Origin: Caprella mutica | Lineage: Eukaryota > Arthropoda > Malacostraca > Amphipoda > Caprellidae | DNA length: 64,000 bases | Reading direction: 5' to 3' | NCBI GenBank assembly: GCA_947561585.1 | Contig: CANNZV010000503.1 | Location: 186,001 to 250,000, forward strand | Shown: positions 35,509 through 46,062 of the stretch, piece by piece | Numbering within the stretch: the first letter of the stretch is position 1 | Layout of the letters: every line of letters starts with the position of its first letter | Made by a program: the position numbers and the translations under genes | The notes under the pieces: generated by a model | Told to the model about the DNA's origin: nothing | Database searches by the model: none | What the model saw: the letters and a program-made list of their open reading frames with translations, nothing else

Positions 35509-35995
35509 TACCTTCGCAGAATGCAGGAAGGTCATATTTTAGCCGTCGTTTTTCATTTATTTATTTAATTATTTATCATCTTGTTATTCACTTAAATGAA
35601 AAGGTGTTCAACCAAATTGTCTGTAATTTAGTGAAGCGAATGGTCCATGTCTAGTGACCTGCTGGTAGAATTTTGGGAGTGTGTCGGTCAAAGGTCAAGG
35701 TCATGGTCATTCATAACTTAAAAGGTATTGAACCATATTGCATGAAACTTGGTGAGACGATTGGTCAATATACAGGAACCATTTTGTTAGATTTTGGGAG
35801 TGATCGGGTCAAAGGTCAAAGATCAAGTTCAAGGCTATTTGTAACTCAATAACTCAAAAAGTATTGAACAACCATATTACATGAAACTTGGTGAGACGAT
35901 TGGTTATTATCCAGTTAGCAGTTTATTAAATTTTGGGAGGGAACGGGTCAAAGCGGTGACGAAGGTATGCGCTCTACAGATTGCACATAATCTAG
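35509..35995 (+). mobile_element. Helitron-like non-autonomous element, copy D
   Basis: It starts TACCTTCGCAGAATGCAGGA and ends GCGCTCTACAGATTGCACAT then AATCTAG followed by T. The terminal CTAG-T is kept but the hairpin is weakened. At 487 bp it is the shortest copy, with three internal ATGACC/AAGGTCA subrepeats. Confidence 0.6.
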
Positions 35996-36146
35996 TTTGA
36001 AATATATTTCATATAGCGTCATTACTGTTGTAGTACGTTTATATGTCTCAATCTCTTATCATATACAAATTTATATCTTCTTTAGTATCAAAATACAGAA
36101 AAAGATGATTAATTGCATAAATTCATTTCTATTATTCTATCTTATA

Positions 36147-36584
36147 CAGGGTGACCCACAAAAAAGTGTACCCAATTTTGAATTAATATAAATATTTTAT
36201 TTTTAAGTAAATAATGAATCTTAATTAAGCAATGACGGTGGTATAATGGATACAATTAAAAATAAATTATTTTTGTTTCGCTTGAACTCTAGTTTCGATT
36301 TATTTTTAACACATTAGCAAGCCACTTTTTTTTGTTTTTCTGACTTTGAATAAAATATTTGATGACTTTTTTTGAGTTTAGACATCAGTGAGGATATAGA
36401 AATCATTTGATGAGAATTTATTTTTTAATTTATAAAAATATATTGACGAGAACACATATGGCCAGTTGGTCCCATATGGGACTACTAAATGAAAGGAGAC
36501 ACGAGTGTCCATCTAGTCGCTAAAGAGTTAAATACAATATTTACATTAATTCAAAGTTGGTACACTTTTTTGTGGGTCACCCTG
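36147..36584. mobile_element. Tc1/mariner-type MITE with CAGGGTGACCC ends, copy 1
   Basis: Inverted repeats of about 55 bp (CAGGGTGACCCACAAAAAAG...) are flanked by TA on both sides. The 438-bp interior has no transposase. A shorter relative lies at 62246-62452. Confidence 0.9.
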
Positions 36585-36968
36585 TATATTTTGTCCTTCC
36601 TTCCATGCATTGAGTTACAGTAACAAAAATAAAAACAAAACTTTACATCATCACCGACTGTCCGTTTTCAATCGGGGATTGCAATCATTGATAGATATGA
36701 TTGATGGGTGATAAATGATATCATCGTCGATATCAAATTGCTCGCCGAAACGGAATCTTAATATTATAATTTTACAACAATTAAAGTAAATTCTTTTGCA
36801 TCAAATATTTATAGAAATTTATCATTATGACTGCTTTTGAAATTTAGATTTCATTACAATATAACGATATTTATATTTACCGTTAGATAAATGATCTTCG
36901 ACATGCCGATTATAATTACTTTCTTGAGTACAAGTACTATGAAAATAATATTTTTAGGGCCACATTGC
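36585..36968. other. AT-rich sequence, nothing recognised
   Basis: No supported feature. Confidence 0.5.
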
Positions 36969-37289
36969 ACCAATATGGTAAAAATATTGTCACAATATTG
37001 TGACAACATTGAGACAATATTGTCACAACATTGTCCCAATATTGCCCCAATATTGTTACAATATAGTTTCAATATTGTTAGAACATTATCCCAATATTAT
37101 TCCAATAAGGTTGGAATATTGTTTCAATATTGTTATAACATTGCCCCAATATTATTCCAGTATATGGCTCCAATATTGCTTCAATACTGTTACAACATTG
37201 TCCCAATGTTACTCCAATATGGTTGCGATATTGCATCAATACTATTAGAACATTGTCCCAATATTGCCCCAATATTGTTACACTATTGG
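36969..37289. repeat. 11-bp tandem repeat, CAATATTG palindrome plus 3 variable bases
   Basis: About 29 consecutive units of CAATATTGNNN (variants CAACATTG, CAATATGG) keep an 11-bp register over 320 bp. Long frames on both strands with an 11-residue periodicity (QYCDNI...) follow from the 33-bp common period and are not evidence of coding. Confidence 0.9.
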
Positions 37290-37804
37290 TCATAGTTGCC
37301 CTGAGTGACATTGCAATTCCTGAGATACTTTTCTCTCGTAATAAAGCTGCTACTGAATCGTTAAACATTCGACAGATTCTTTCAAAGCTATTTCACTATT
37401 CGAAGTTTTTGCAATCATCGCAATATCCACATTCATATTATGAAAGTTCCTCTGACTTAAAAATACTTCCCGGAAAAAGAGATCGTTTGATATGCTCCAG
37501 TTAAACTTTCATGAAACCATCTAAGAGGAAAAAATATTTTCCAGCTGCCTAAGTTTTAAATGACCTGAAATGACTTTCATGTTTAAATTGTCAAATATGG
37601 TGTGGAGGGTTCAAATGGTACTTAAATATAGTCTCTAAAATATCAAATCGATTAAGGGATTAAATATTATTTTAAAGGATATTTTATTCGTCTGTATACA
37701 ATGGTACAAATAAAATATAGTGGTAATCGACAGCAAATGTATATATCAATATAAGTATCAATGCAAATAATTAATGAGTTTAATATTGAATATAAAATGT
37801 TGTA
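37290..37804. other. AT-rich sequence, nothing recognised
   Basis: No supported feature before the inverted-repeat element at 37805. Confidence 0.5.
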
Positions 37805-38134
37805 CAGGAGGATGGTCATCAATGGGACAAAAAAAACAGAAAGATTGATATTTCATTTACTATGAGCAAAGTAGGAAAAACAAAAATCGATGTGTAATAT
37901 AGATATTCCTTTATAAAATGACATTAACTCTAATGCTATCACATATTCTGTTGACTAGAAAAAAATAATATATAACAAAAAAAATTGTCCTATTGTATAA
38001 CAGCACTGGTGTACGATGGGACAGTTTATCAAACTTGTTTATTGTTGAGGTTATGGTCAAATTTCAAGTTCGAATTATATCTTCATGTTGTCACACACTT
38101 AGTTAGTTCATATAATATCAGTTTAATGTCCTCT

Positions 38135-40071
38135 TGTATTAAATAATGAGGTATGGGACATAACGGTAATAGATTTTTCCTCATATATTGTTAACCGATC
38201 ATATTACAATAATATTTCACTACGCAATACCCCCTTCATTTGTTTATGACCTTTACTTCTGAGATTTTCAGCGCTGTAGAAGGCAGTCCAAAATTAGCCA
38301 CCACTGAATCAACAGCTAAAACTTGTATCTCTCCTGGAAAAAATCTCCCTTTCTACACTGGAAGTTGAACGCAGGGATATGTTTTACTGCGAGGATTTCC
38401 AACTCTAGTATGACTGACTAATCCTTAAAAGGTGGTACCGGGCGGTACGGGGCGAAGTGGTACTAAGATGGTGGATGGACAGTGACTCTAAGGAATGAAA
38501 GTCCTCTTCAATAATGACGGTAAGCAGTATATGAGAGGTTGTTCTGTTACCGTTATTTGAGGTACTTATCCTAGTGATAAGTATTCCCCTTCATAGTTCC
38601 CCAATAAAAACAAAACTGAATTTGCATAAAATATAATTAACATTTTTTCTTAAATATTAAAATCATACTAAATTATAAATACCTATGTAAGATTTAATAT
38701 TACATTTTAGGTTTACCCGTAATTGATAGACTTCTTTTTCTTATTAAAATTAATAAATAGTAAGCTCAACTTATTTAGAGTTTATCGTTATTTGGAGTTT
38801 ATCGTTATTTGGAGTTTATCGTTATTTGGAGTTTATCGTTATTTGGAGTTTATCGTTATTTGGAGTTTATCGTTATTTGGAGTTTATCGTTATTTGGAGT
38901 TTATCGTTATTTGGAGTTTATCGTTATTTGGAGTTTATCGTTATTTGGAGTTTATCGTTATTTGGAGTTTATCGTTATTTGGAGTTTATCGTTATTTGGA
39001 GTTTATCGTTATTTGGAGTTTATCGTTATTTGGAGTTTATCGTTATTTGGAGTTTATCGTTATTTGGAGTTTATCGTTATTTGGAGTTTATCGTTATTTG
39101 GAGTTTATCGTTATTTGGAGTTTATCGTTATTTGGAGTTTATCGTTATTTGGAGTTTATCGTTATTTGGAGTTTATCGTTATTTGGAGTTTATCGTTATT
39201 TGGAGTTTATCGTTATTTGGAGTTTATCGTTATTTGGAGTTTATCGTTATTTGGAGTTTATCGTTATTTGGAGTTTATCGTTATTTGGAGTTTATCGTTA
39301 TTTGGAGTTTATCGTTATTTGGAGTTTATCGTTATTTGGAGTTTATCGTTATTTGGAGTTTATCGTTATTTGGAGTTTATCGTTATTTGGAGTTTATCGT
39401 TATTTGGAGTTTATCGTTATTTGGAGTTTATCGTTATTTGGAGTTTATCGTTATTTGGAGTTTATCGTTATTTGGAGTTTATCGTTATTTGGAGTTTATC
39501 GTTATTTGGAGTTTATCGTTATTTGGAGTTTATCGTTATTTGGAGTTTATCGTTATTTGGAGTTTATCGTTATTTGGAGTTTATCGTTATTTGGAGTTTA
39601 TCGTTATTTGGAGTTTATCGTTATTTGGAGTTTATCGTTATTTGGAGTTTATCGTTATTTGGAGTTTATCGTTATTTGGAGTTTATCGTTATTTGGAGTT
39701 TATCGTTATTTGGAGTTTATCGTTATTTGGAGTTTATCGTTATTTAGAGTTTATCGTTATTTGTTCTTCAGTTTATTATTGCAAATAAAATCATAATAGT
39801 TACCCTTATTAAAATCTATCAACCCTTTAATTAATTATAATCTTTGAACCTATAATTATATATTTCATGGTTTCTTTTCATTTTTGCAGTTCAGTACAAT
39901 CGGAGGTGCGGCGTGGAAGTGGTTGGCTTGCACTCTCTCGGCTGACAAAAGACACTTTATTCTAGAGTTTCAAAATGAGTTTCAGACTCGTAGTTGTCAA
40001 ATATCTGCTACGAATAAAAAACTTTTAAACTTTTCATCTATATTTCTCCACATCGTACTATATTTTCGATA
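38135..40071 (+). repeat. 5' LTR of the BEL/Pao element (1937 bp)
   Basis: It runs from TGTATTAAATAATGAGG to ATTTTCGATA and contains 58 copies of a 17-bp unit (38778-39763). It is 510 bp (30 units) longer than the 3' LTR. A splice-donor-like GACG|GTAAGCAG (38520) lies before the array and an acceptor-like CATTTTTGCAG (ends 39889) after it. Confidence 0.95.
38778..39763 (+). repeat. 17-bp tandem array in the 5' LTR, 58 units
   Basis: The unit GAGTTTATCGTTATTTG is repeated 58 times, nearly all identical, with TTTAGAG variants at the edges. Seventeen is not a multiple of three, and the unit has no stop in any plus-strand frame. All three frames are therefore open with the same 17-residue peptide. 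This is not evidence of coding. Confidence 0.97.
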
Positions 40072-40089
40072 TGGCGCCCAAACAGGGAC
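40072..40089 (+). promoter_or_regulatory. Primer-binding site, tRNA-Lys type
   Basis: TGGCGCCCAAACAGGGAC starts directly after the 5' LTR. TGGCGCC plus ACAGGGAC is the pattern of primer sites complementary to the 3' end of lysine tRNA. It would prime minus-strand DNA synthesis. Confidence 0.85.
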
Positions 40090-40171
40090 TAAATTAGGAG
40101 AGTCACTGCTGCCACTTCCACTTCGCTCCTCCTCCTGTGCTGTGCCACTATTTGTAAGTATAACCATTATT

Positions 40172-43100
40172 ATGTCTGCTACTGCTGTAAATTCTCGAAG
40201 ATATGTTAGAGGTAGAGTTACTGCTCTTCATAATTCTTGTGAAACGTTTAACGATATGAACGATGGAGATCGTAAGTTGAATATTGCTAAGCTTCGTAAA
40301 TATGGCGAACAATTGTCTGAATATGATAAGATAATTTTAGAGATTAAAGATGCCAAAGCTGAAACTGAGGAAGCTAAGTTAGCAGTAGTAAATGAGGAGA
40401 TGAAACATGCAGAGGAATATCAAGATAGAATTAACGTATGTTTAAGTTTTCTAACTACTTCTCCCAATTCTCGTGAACATGGCCAGGAACTTAAAAGTTT
40501 CCTTAAGAGCCCTACCGCACCATTACCATTTTTTCGTAGCTCAGATGGGGAAAATATTAATATATTCTTCACTAATTTTGAGTCTACTTTATCCAAATTT
40601 AGTTACACTGATTACGATAAATTCCTGTTGCTTAAGCAGCAGATTGATGGTAAAGCTAGTTTTTTGTTAGAATCTCTTAGCCCAATTAATAGGACATATT
40701 GTGAAGCAAAGAAGTTATTGGAATCTGCCCTTGCTAACACTGATGTTCAGAAGTTCAATGTAATTAAGCAGTTGACTAGGTTAAATTTGAGGTTGGGCGA
40801 TGAGCCATTTAAGTATATCGGGGAGATGAGACAAATTCAACAAGCTGTAGAAGATTTGAGTGTTGATGTTAGCGATGTTTTGCAGTTCTTTTTCTTTGGT
40901 GGTTTAAATGAGCTATTTAGGTCTCAATTAGTTCAATTGACAAACAATATGAGACCATCATTGACAGAAATAACTGATAACTTTTTCAAGGCTAATGAAA
41001 TGTATAATGTTGCTATGCAACTTAAAGATAGCGTTAAGACGAGAGAGACTAATACTAAGTCTATTGCTTATGCTGTTAACATAGAGTCAAATTCTAATTC
41101 GGTCGCCAACCCATTTCTTAATTGTTCACTATGTCAAAAAGAGGGTCCTGTAGACCATGGCATTAATCGTTGTATTAAATATCCTTCTTCCAAGGATAAA
41201 CTAGAAAGACTTAAACAGTTGAATGGCTGTGATAAATGTGGCAATATTGGACATGTTTATAGCCAGTGTAAATTTAGGTTCAGGAAGGCGTGTACCAATT
41301 GCCAGAAATGGCACTTTTCATTTCTTTGTTCTAAACCCTTAGAAGATGGTAAATCATCTCCATTTAAATCTTCTAATATGAAGCCTTCATTCGATAAGAA
41401 GTTTAAAACTAAGGCTCAGAATAATGTCGCAGTGGTGACTAATGCATTTGAGAATTTTGGTAGTGAAGGTATTATTTTACCTACTTTTTCTTGTGTTCTC
41501 GCTAATTGTTCTAACATTCGCGCTCTAAAAGACACTGGTAGTCAGAGTAATTTAATTTCAGAGAAAGCTTTGAAGGGTCTGAATTATAAAGTAATACAAG
41601 ATGACTTGAATTTAAGTATGAATGGAATAAATTGTTCTAAAACTTACAAATCTACATTGGTAGAATTTGATATAAGACTAGGTTCTAGGCATTTTTTGAT
41701 TAGGGCCTTGACTATGCCTTCAATAGATATTTCCGTTGAAACTCCTAAGTTAGATATTATAGTTAGTGAGATAAAGTCTAAGGGATATTGTTTGGCAGAT
41801 GAATTTTTGGATGACAGAAAGAATAGGATTAACGAGGTAGACTTGATTTTAGGTGTTGGGTCTGCTTATGTTTTCAGGGATTATTCGTTCAACTTTGGTG
41901 CTCATAAAACTTCATTTTCTGTAACTCCATTTGGAGTTATGTTAATGGGAAGTGTGGATCAGTTGTTGAGCGATATAAAGACTTTGCCTAGTATATCCGA
42001 TAACCAGTCTGTTTCAGAGTCTTATTTTGATTCTCATCGAACTGCTTTGCAGTCTAGTACTTTCATATCTTCGCATTGTAGAGTTAGCTCTGTAACTATT
42101 TCACCCGGTGCTAATTTACCATTGCTAGGTAATGCAGGTAAAATTGACAATTTATCACGTGAAGTTTTGGAACACGAGTGTGATGTGCAGTTGCGTAAAG
42201 ATGACATTATTGTAGACAGTAAATCTTCTGATCTTGATGTAGAATTAGTTAACTATTTGTTAAGTAATGCGAGACGTAAAGACGATGGTAGACTCGTTAT
42301 GCCATTATTATGGAATGGTAAGGTTTCGCATCTTCTTAGCAAAAATTTTAATTTGGCTAAATCTGTTTTGCATTCAGAAAAGAAAAAATACTTGAAAGAC
42401 GATAAAACCGCTAAATTGATGAATGACACGATAAATGACTTAGAGACTATTGGCGCTATTGAAAAGATAAGAGATTTAGATGCATTTATGATTGAAAATC
42501 CATCTTGCAGTTTTCTCGCACATATGCCGGTACTAAGGTTACAGCATGAAAGTACTAAATGTAGAATGGTATATCTTTCAAATTTATCGCAAAAGGAAAA
42601 TCATCGCTCTAGTATTTCTCATAATCAGGCCATGTATAGTGGTCCTTGTCTCAATCAGAAATTAACGTCTGCACTTATATTGTTAAGATTTGATTCAATG
42701 TTGCTGTGCTTTGATCTTAAGAAGGCATTTTTGCAAATCGAACTTAACGAAAGTGACCAGAATAGATTACTTATTCTATGGTATCGAAATTTATTGAATA
42801 AAGATTTCACCTTACAAGCCTATAAGAATGTTAGGTTGAGCTTTGGTTTAAGATGTAGTCCTACGATTCTTATGGTAGCTCTATATATAATTTTGATTGT
42901 AGATACTGATAATGATTCCAAATTTAGGAAGGATTTAAAACTCCTCATTTATTCCTTGATTTACATGGACAACGGAAGTATAAGTGCTAATAGTTCAGTC
43001 GAACTTTTAAGTTACTTTAAGGAATTGAACTCCATTTTCAATCCTTATAAATTTGAACTACAACAATTTTGTACAAACGATGAGGTAGTACAAAAGGAGA

Positions 43101-45697
43101 TTCCTCCTTCTGAGGGTAGTCAGAGGGAGCTTTTCGGTTTATTATGGGATACCACTAATGATACTTTGTCCACTAAACCGCATCATTTGAATGAAAAAGC
43201 TAATACAAAGCGAAAAATCCTCAAAACCATAGCGGAAAATTTTGATCCCTTTAATTTTGATGGACCCATACTGAACCGAGCTCGAATTTTCCTTCATGAT
43301 TTGCAAATGAATGAGGATTATTCCTGGGACGAACTGCTCACTAGAGATTTGCAGCGTGAATGGAATAATATTTCCAAACAAGTAAATAATTCTAGTAGTG
43401 TTACCTTACCTAGATTTGTAGGTAAACGGAATGGAACTTACCGATTGATAGCATTTTGTGATAGCAGTAATATATTGTATGGTACTGTTATTTATATCCA
43501 ATGTTTAGAAACGCTTGAAGTGAATTTCCTCTTGGCTAAGAATCGTATGATAGGAAAGAATTTGGAAGGGAAAACTATTCCGTCACTAGAACTTCTTTCA
43601 ATAGTACTTGGAGTTGAGACTTTAGTTGACTTGAAGGGAGATTTGTCGGGAGAAACTATTTTGTCTCCAATAGAGATTACCGAAATGTTGATTTATTCAG
43701 ACAGTCTGGTGGCGCTGAACTGGATAAAGTCTCACCAGGTGAAGTTAGACAAAATGAATAAGAAAGCTGTGTTTGTTGTCAATAGATTGGAGAAAATAAA
43801 AAAAATGGCCAATTATTTCCCAATTCATTTCAACTTTGTTGAAGGGTGTCAAAACCCCGCTGATTTCATTACTCGACCCTTTTCAACGAAGTTACTTCGA
43901 AAAAGTAACTACATTAGCGGTCCCGATTTTTTACGTTCTTCTGATAAATCTGTTAGTAATTCGGAAGTAATGAATTTTGTTGTACCATTTGAGGAATTCA
44001 ACAGTTCTCATAATTATTCGATATCTTACCAGGCGAATAAGGCGTCTTTGTTTCCTCATGAACTATATTCAAGTTTTTCGAAGTTAGTTAAAGTGTACGA
44101 ACATGTGATTACTTTCATAGAGAAACTTAAGCATAAAGTACGTAAAACAGATACATTAGATTCAGGGGCAATTAAAGACAAGGCATTACGTACAATTATT
44201 GAGAATGAACAAAGAGAGCATTTTTCTGAGGTTTATGGTTATTTTTCGTCTGATAAGTCTCTTGTTAAAGATGTTCCAAATCTGATCTGTCAGTTGAAAG
44301 TTTTCTTAGACTCAGACGGGTTACTTAGAGTGGGGAGTAAATTACTCAAAGACGGGAAATATAAAAATAATTTGTGTCCTATTTTGCTTCCAAAGAACAG
44401 TTCAGTTACTAAGATGATCATTCGTGAAACCCACGAACGTTTAAAGCACTGTGGTGTTTATGTTGTGCTGTCTAACTTGAGAAAAAATTATTGGATCCCT
44501 AGTCACTTTTCAACAGTTAAAAAAACGTTACGTGCATGTGTCCACTGTAAACGATTTAATGCTCGTAGTGTAAGACTCAATCAAAGTCCTTATCGGGAAT
44601 TTAGGGTGGACCCTCCTAATACCCCCTTTTCGACAGTGTATTTGGATTATTTTGGGCCAAACTTAATTAAAGATTATGCAGAAGAAAACGTGAAAGTTTG
44701 GGTACTCTGTGTTACTTGTGTTTGGACCCGTGCTATAAACTTAAAGGTCGTTAAGGATTTAACTACAGCAGAATTCTTGCGAGCTTTTCAACTTCATTCA
44801 TTTGAATATGGGTTACCCGTAAAAGTTTTCTCAGATTTAGGAGCACAACTTGTTGCGGGTGGTAACATAATTACGAACTTGTTAAATAATTTTGAATGCA
44901 AGAAATACTTCGCAGAGCATAACTTGAAGGTAACTACTTTTGATCATTATTACAAAGGTCAAAGTGAACTTGGTTCTCTTGTAGAAATTTGTGTCAAGAT
45001 GACCAAAAGATTGTTGTTCGCTTCTATTAAGAAGAATATATTGAAAGTTAGAGAATTCGATTTTTTGATTGCTGAATGTGTAAATTTACTGAACAAAAGG
45101 CCAATTTCATTGCAGAGTAGTTTAAGGAGCAACGAGGAAATTCCATATGTTATTACGCCTGAACTCTTGTTAAGAGGCTATGAAACTATTAACATTAATG
45201 TAATACCGGAATTGGACCCAGTACCTGGGGACTTGAATTTTGAAATAAGTAGTTCTTCCTCCATAACAGATACCTACAAGAAGCTTAGAAATGTTAGAAG
45301 AGCTATGATTGAAATTTACAATAGCGAGTTTTTGGGAACATTGATATCACAAGCTACTGATAAGAAGACAAGATATAAACCTGTTAAGCACGATAAGTTG
45401 AATATTGGGGATATTGTGCTTATAAAAGAAGAAAACTATAAGCCATCCAATTACCCATTGGCAATAGTTGAAGACGTTCAGGTAAATGATTTGGGAGAAA
45501 CTACAGGTGCTATACTATTCAAGGGTAGGACGCAAGAACTCGTGAAGAGACATTCTTCTAACCTCATACCTATGATACAAGAGACTTCAGTCGAGGTCAT
45601 AGAAAAGGAGAAGACTGATTCAGATGTTCCAAACTTTCGCAAGAAACGTAAAGCCGCTTTAATTAGCAGAGAAAAGTCCAAAGTGATGTTGGGCTGA
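40172..45697 (+). CDS. BEL/Pao Gag-Pol polyprotein, intact
   Basis: It is 1841 residues long. The start is the first in-frame ATG after the primer site (MSATAVNSRR). Gag occupies about residues 1-390 with three zinc-knuckle-like blocks: one beginning at C318, CDKCGNIGHVYSQC at 353-366 and CTNCQKWHFSFLC at 374-386. An aspartic protease follows (DTGS, D454). Reverse transcriptase has its first Asp in CFDLKKAF (D848), but YMDN (931-934) where YxDD is expected. Ribonuclease H starts around FCDSS (D1097) and later has NPADFITRP. Integrase has an HHCC zinc site (H1421, H1426, C1456, C1459) and a catalytic triad D1492, D1555, E1605. The 49 residues between the last two suit BEL/Pao. The C-terminal domain (KLNIGDIVLIKEENYKPSNY) is typical of the group. 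Flanking motifs are divergent: SDLGAQLVAGG in place of SDNGTNF, and LGSLVEICVK. It has no stops or frameshifts, so it is potentially functional. Confidence 0.95.
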   Translation: MSATAVNSRRYVRGRVTALHNSCETFNDMNDGDRKLNIAKLRKYGEQLSEYDKIILEIKDAKAETEEAKLAVVNEEMKHAEEYQDRINVCLSFLTTSPNSREHGQELKSFLKSPTAPLPFFRSSDGENINIFFTNFESTLSKFSYTDYDKFLLLKQQIDGKASFLLESLSPINRTYCEAKKLLESALANTDVQKFNVIKQLTRLNLRLGDEPFKYIGEMRQIQQAVEDLSVDVSDVLQFFFFGGLNELFRSQLVQLTNNMRPSLTEITDNFFKANEMYNVAMQLKDSVKTRETNTKSIAYAVNIESNSNSVANPFLNCSLCQKEGPVDHGINRCIKYPSSKDKLERLKQLNGCDKCGNIGHVYSQCKFRFRKACTNCQKWHFSFLCSKPLEDGKSSPFKSSNMKPSFDKKFKTKAQNNVAVVTNAFENFGSEGIILPTFSCVLANCSNIRALKDTGSQSNLISEKALKGLNYKVIQDDLNLSMNGINCSKTYKSTLVEFDIRLGSRHFLIRALTMPSIDISVETPKLDIIVSEIKSKGYCLADEFLDDRKNRINEVDLILGVGSAYVFRDYSFNFGAHKTSFSVTPFGVMLMGSVDQLLSDIKTLPSISDNQSVSESYFDSHRTALQSSTFISSHCRVSSVTISPGANLPLLGNAGKIDNLSREVLEHECDVQLRKDDIIVDSKSSDLDVELVNYLLSNARRKDDGRLVMPLLWNGKVSHLLSKNFNLAKSVLHSEKKKYLKDDKTAKLMNDTINDLETIGAIEKIRDLDAFMIENPSCSFLAHMPVLRLQHESTKCRMVYLSNLSQKENHRSSISHNQAMYSGPCLNQKLTSALILLRFDSMLLCFDLKKAFLQIELNESDQNRLLILWYRNLLNKDFTLQAYKNVRLSFGLRCSPTILMVALYIILIVDTDNDSKFRKDLKLLIYSLIYMDNGSISANSSVELLSYFKELNSIFNPYKFELQQFCTNDEVVQKEIPPSEGSQRELFGLLWDTTNDTLSTKPHHLNEKANTKRKILKTIAENFDPFNFDGPILNRARIFLHDLQMNEDYSWDELLTRDLQREWNNISKQVNNSSSVTLPRFVGKRNGTYRLIAFCDSSNILYGTVIYIQCLETLEVNFLLAKNRMIGKNLEGKTIPSLELLSIVLGVETLVDLKGDLSGETILSPIEITEMLIYSDSLVALNWIKSHQVKLDKMNKKAVFVVNRLEKIKKMANYFPIHFNFVEGCQNPADFITRPFSTKLLRKSNYISGPDFLRSSDKSVSNSEVMNFVVPFEEFNSSHNYSISYQANKASLFPHELYSSFSKLVKVYEHVITFIEKLKHKVRKTDTLDSGAIKDKALRTIIENEQREHFSEVYGYFSSDKSLVKDVPNLICQLKVFLDSDGLLRVGSKLLKDGKYKNNLCPILLPKNSSVTKMIIRETHERLKHCGVYVVLSNLRKNYWIPSHFSTVKKTLRACVHCKRFNARSVRLNQSPYREFRVDPPNTPFSTVYLDYFGPNLIKDYAEENVKVWVLCVTCVWTRAINLKVVKDLTTAEFLRAFQLHSFEYGLPVKVFSDLGAQLVAGGNIITNLLNNFECKKYFAEHNLKVTTFDHYYKGQSELGSLVEICVKMTKRLLFASIKKNILKVREFDFLIAECVNLLNKRPISLQSSLRSNEEIPYVITPELLLRGYETININVIPELDPVPGDLNFEISSSSSITDTYKKLRNVRRAMIEIYNSEFLGTLISQATDKKTRYKPVKHDKLNIGDIVLIKEENYKPSNYPLAIVEDVQVNDLGETTGAILFKGRTQELVKRHSSNLIPMIQETSVEVIEKEKTDSDVPNFRKKRKAALISREKSKVMLG

Positions 45698-46062
45698 TTT
45701 TTTACCATTTTGTGTTTGTGTGTATATATATATTAAATAGTTTATTCTTGTTCCTTTCGTAGTTTGTTAGTTCTAATGAGTGTATATATGTTGAAGTTTT
45801 CTGTAGTTTGTTGTTAGTTACTATTTCGTTATAGCTTTTTTGTGGTTTTCTGTACATTTAGATAGATATATTTAGTGGTTTTAATGAATCCCTAATCAGA
45901 TTGTAGGTGTTCCATTTACATAACTGCTTGGATATTTAGATGTTCAAAATTTATAATTTTGGATTCTAAAAAATATATTCTGTTTATACCATGATAAGTA
46001 TATTCAATAAATTTATTATGAATTCAAATTGCTATACTCAATTTGAATCCTTTTCTTGGGAG
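45698..46062 (+). other. 3' untranslated stretch and polypurine tract region of the BEL element
   Basis: AT-rich noncoding sequence between the Gag-Pol stop and the 3' LTR. The short purine run TTGGGAG immediately before the LTR (TGTATTAAA) is the likely but weak plus-strand primer. No env-like frame is seen. Confidence 0.7.

Noticed and set aside
36854..37368. Overlapping frames on both strands at the 11-bp array
   Set aside because: The 11-residue periodicity follows from 3 x 11 bp. Frames on both strands and in several phases cannot all be real.
38723..39796. Long open frames (up to 357 codons) through the 5' LTR, and similar ones at 46651-47214
   Set aside because: They are produced by a 17-bp unit without stops, which gives the same 17-residue repeat in all three plus frames. 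They lie in LTR sequence, and array length differs by 30 units between the LTRs.
39884..40171. Extension of Gag-Pol upstream of ATG 40172
   Set aside because: The frame is open but runs through the LTR end and primer-binding site without an in-frame ATG. The genomic RNA needs those sites, so translation from 40172 is more likely.
45698..46062. Envelope-like third gene in the BEL element
   Set aside because: Only 365 bp of AT-rich sequence with no open frame of useful length lie before the 3' LTR.
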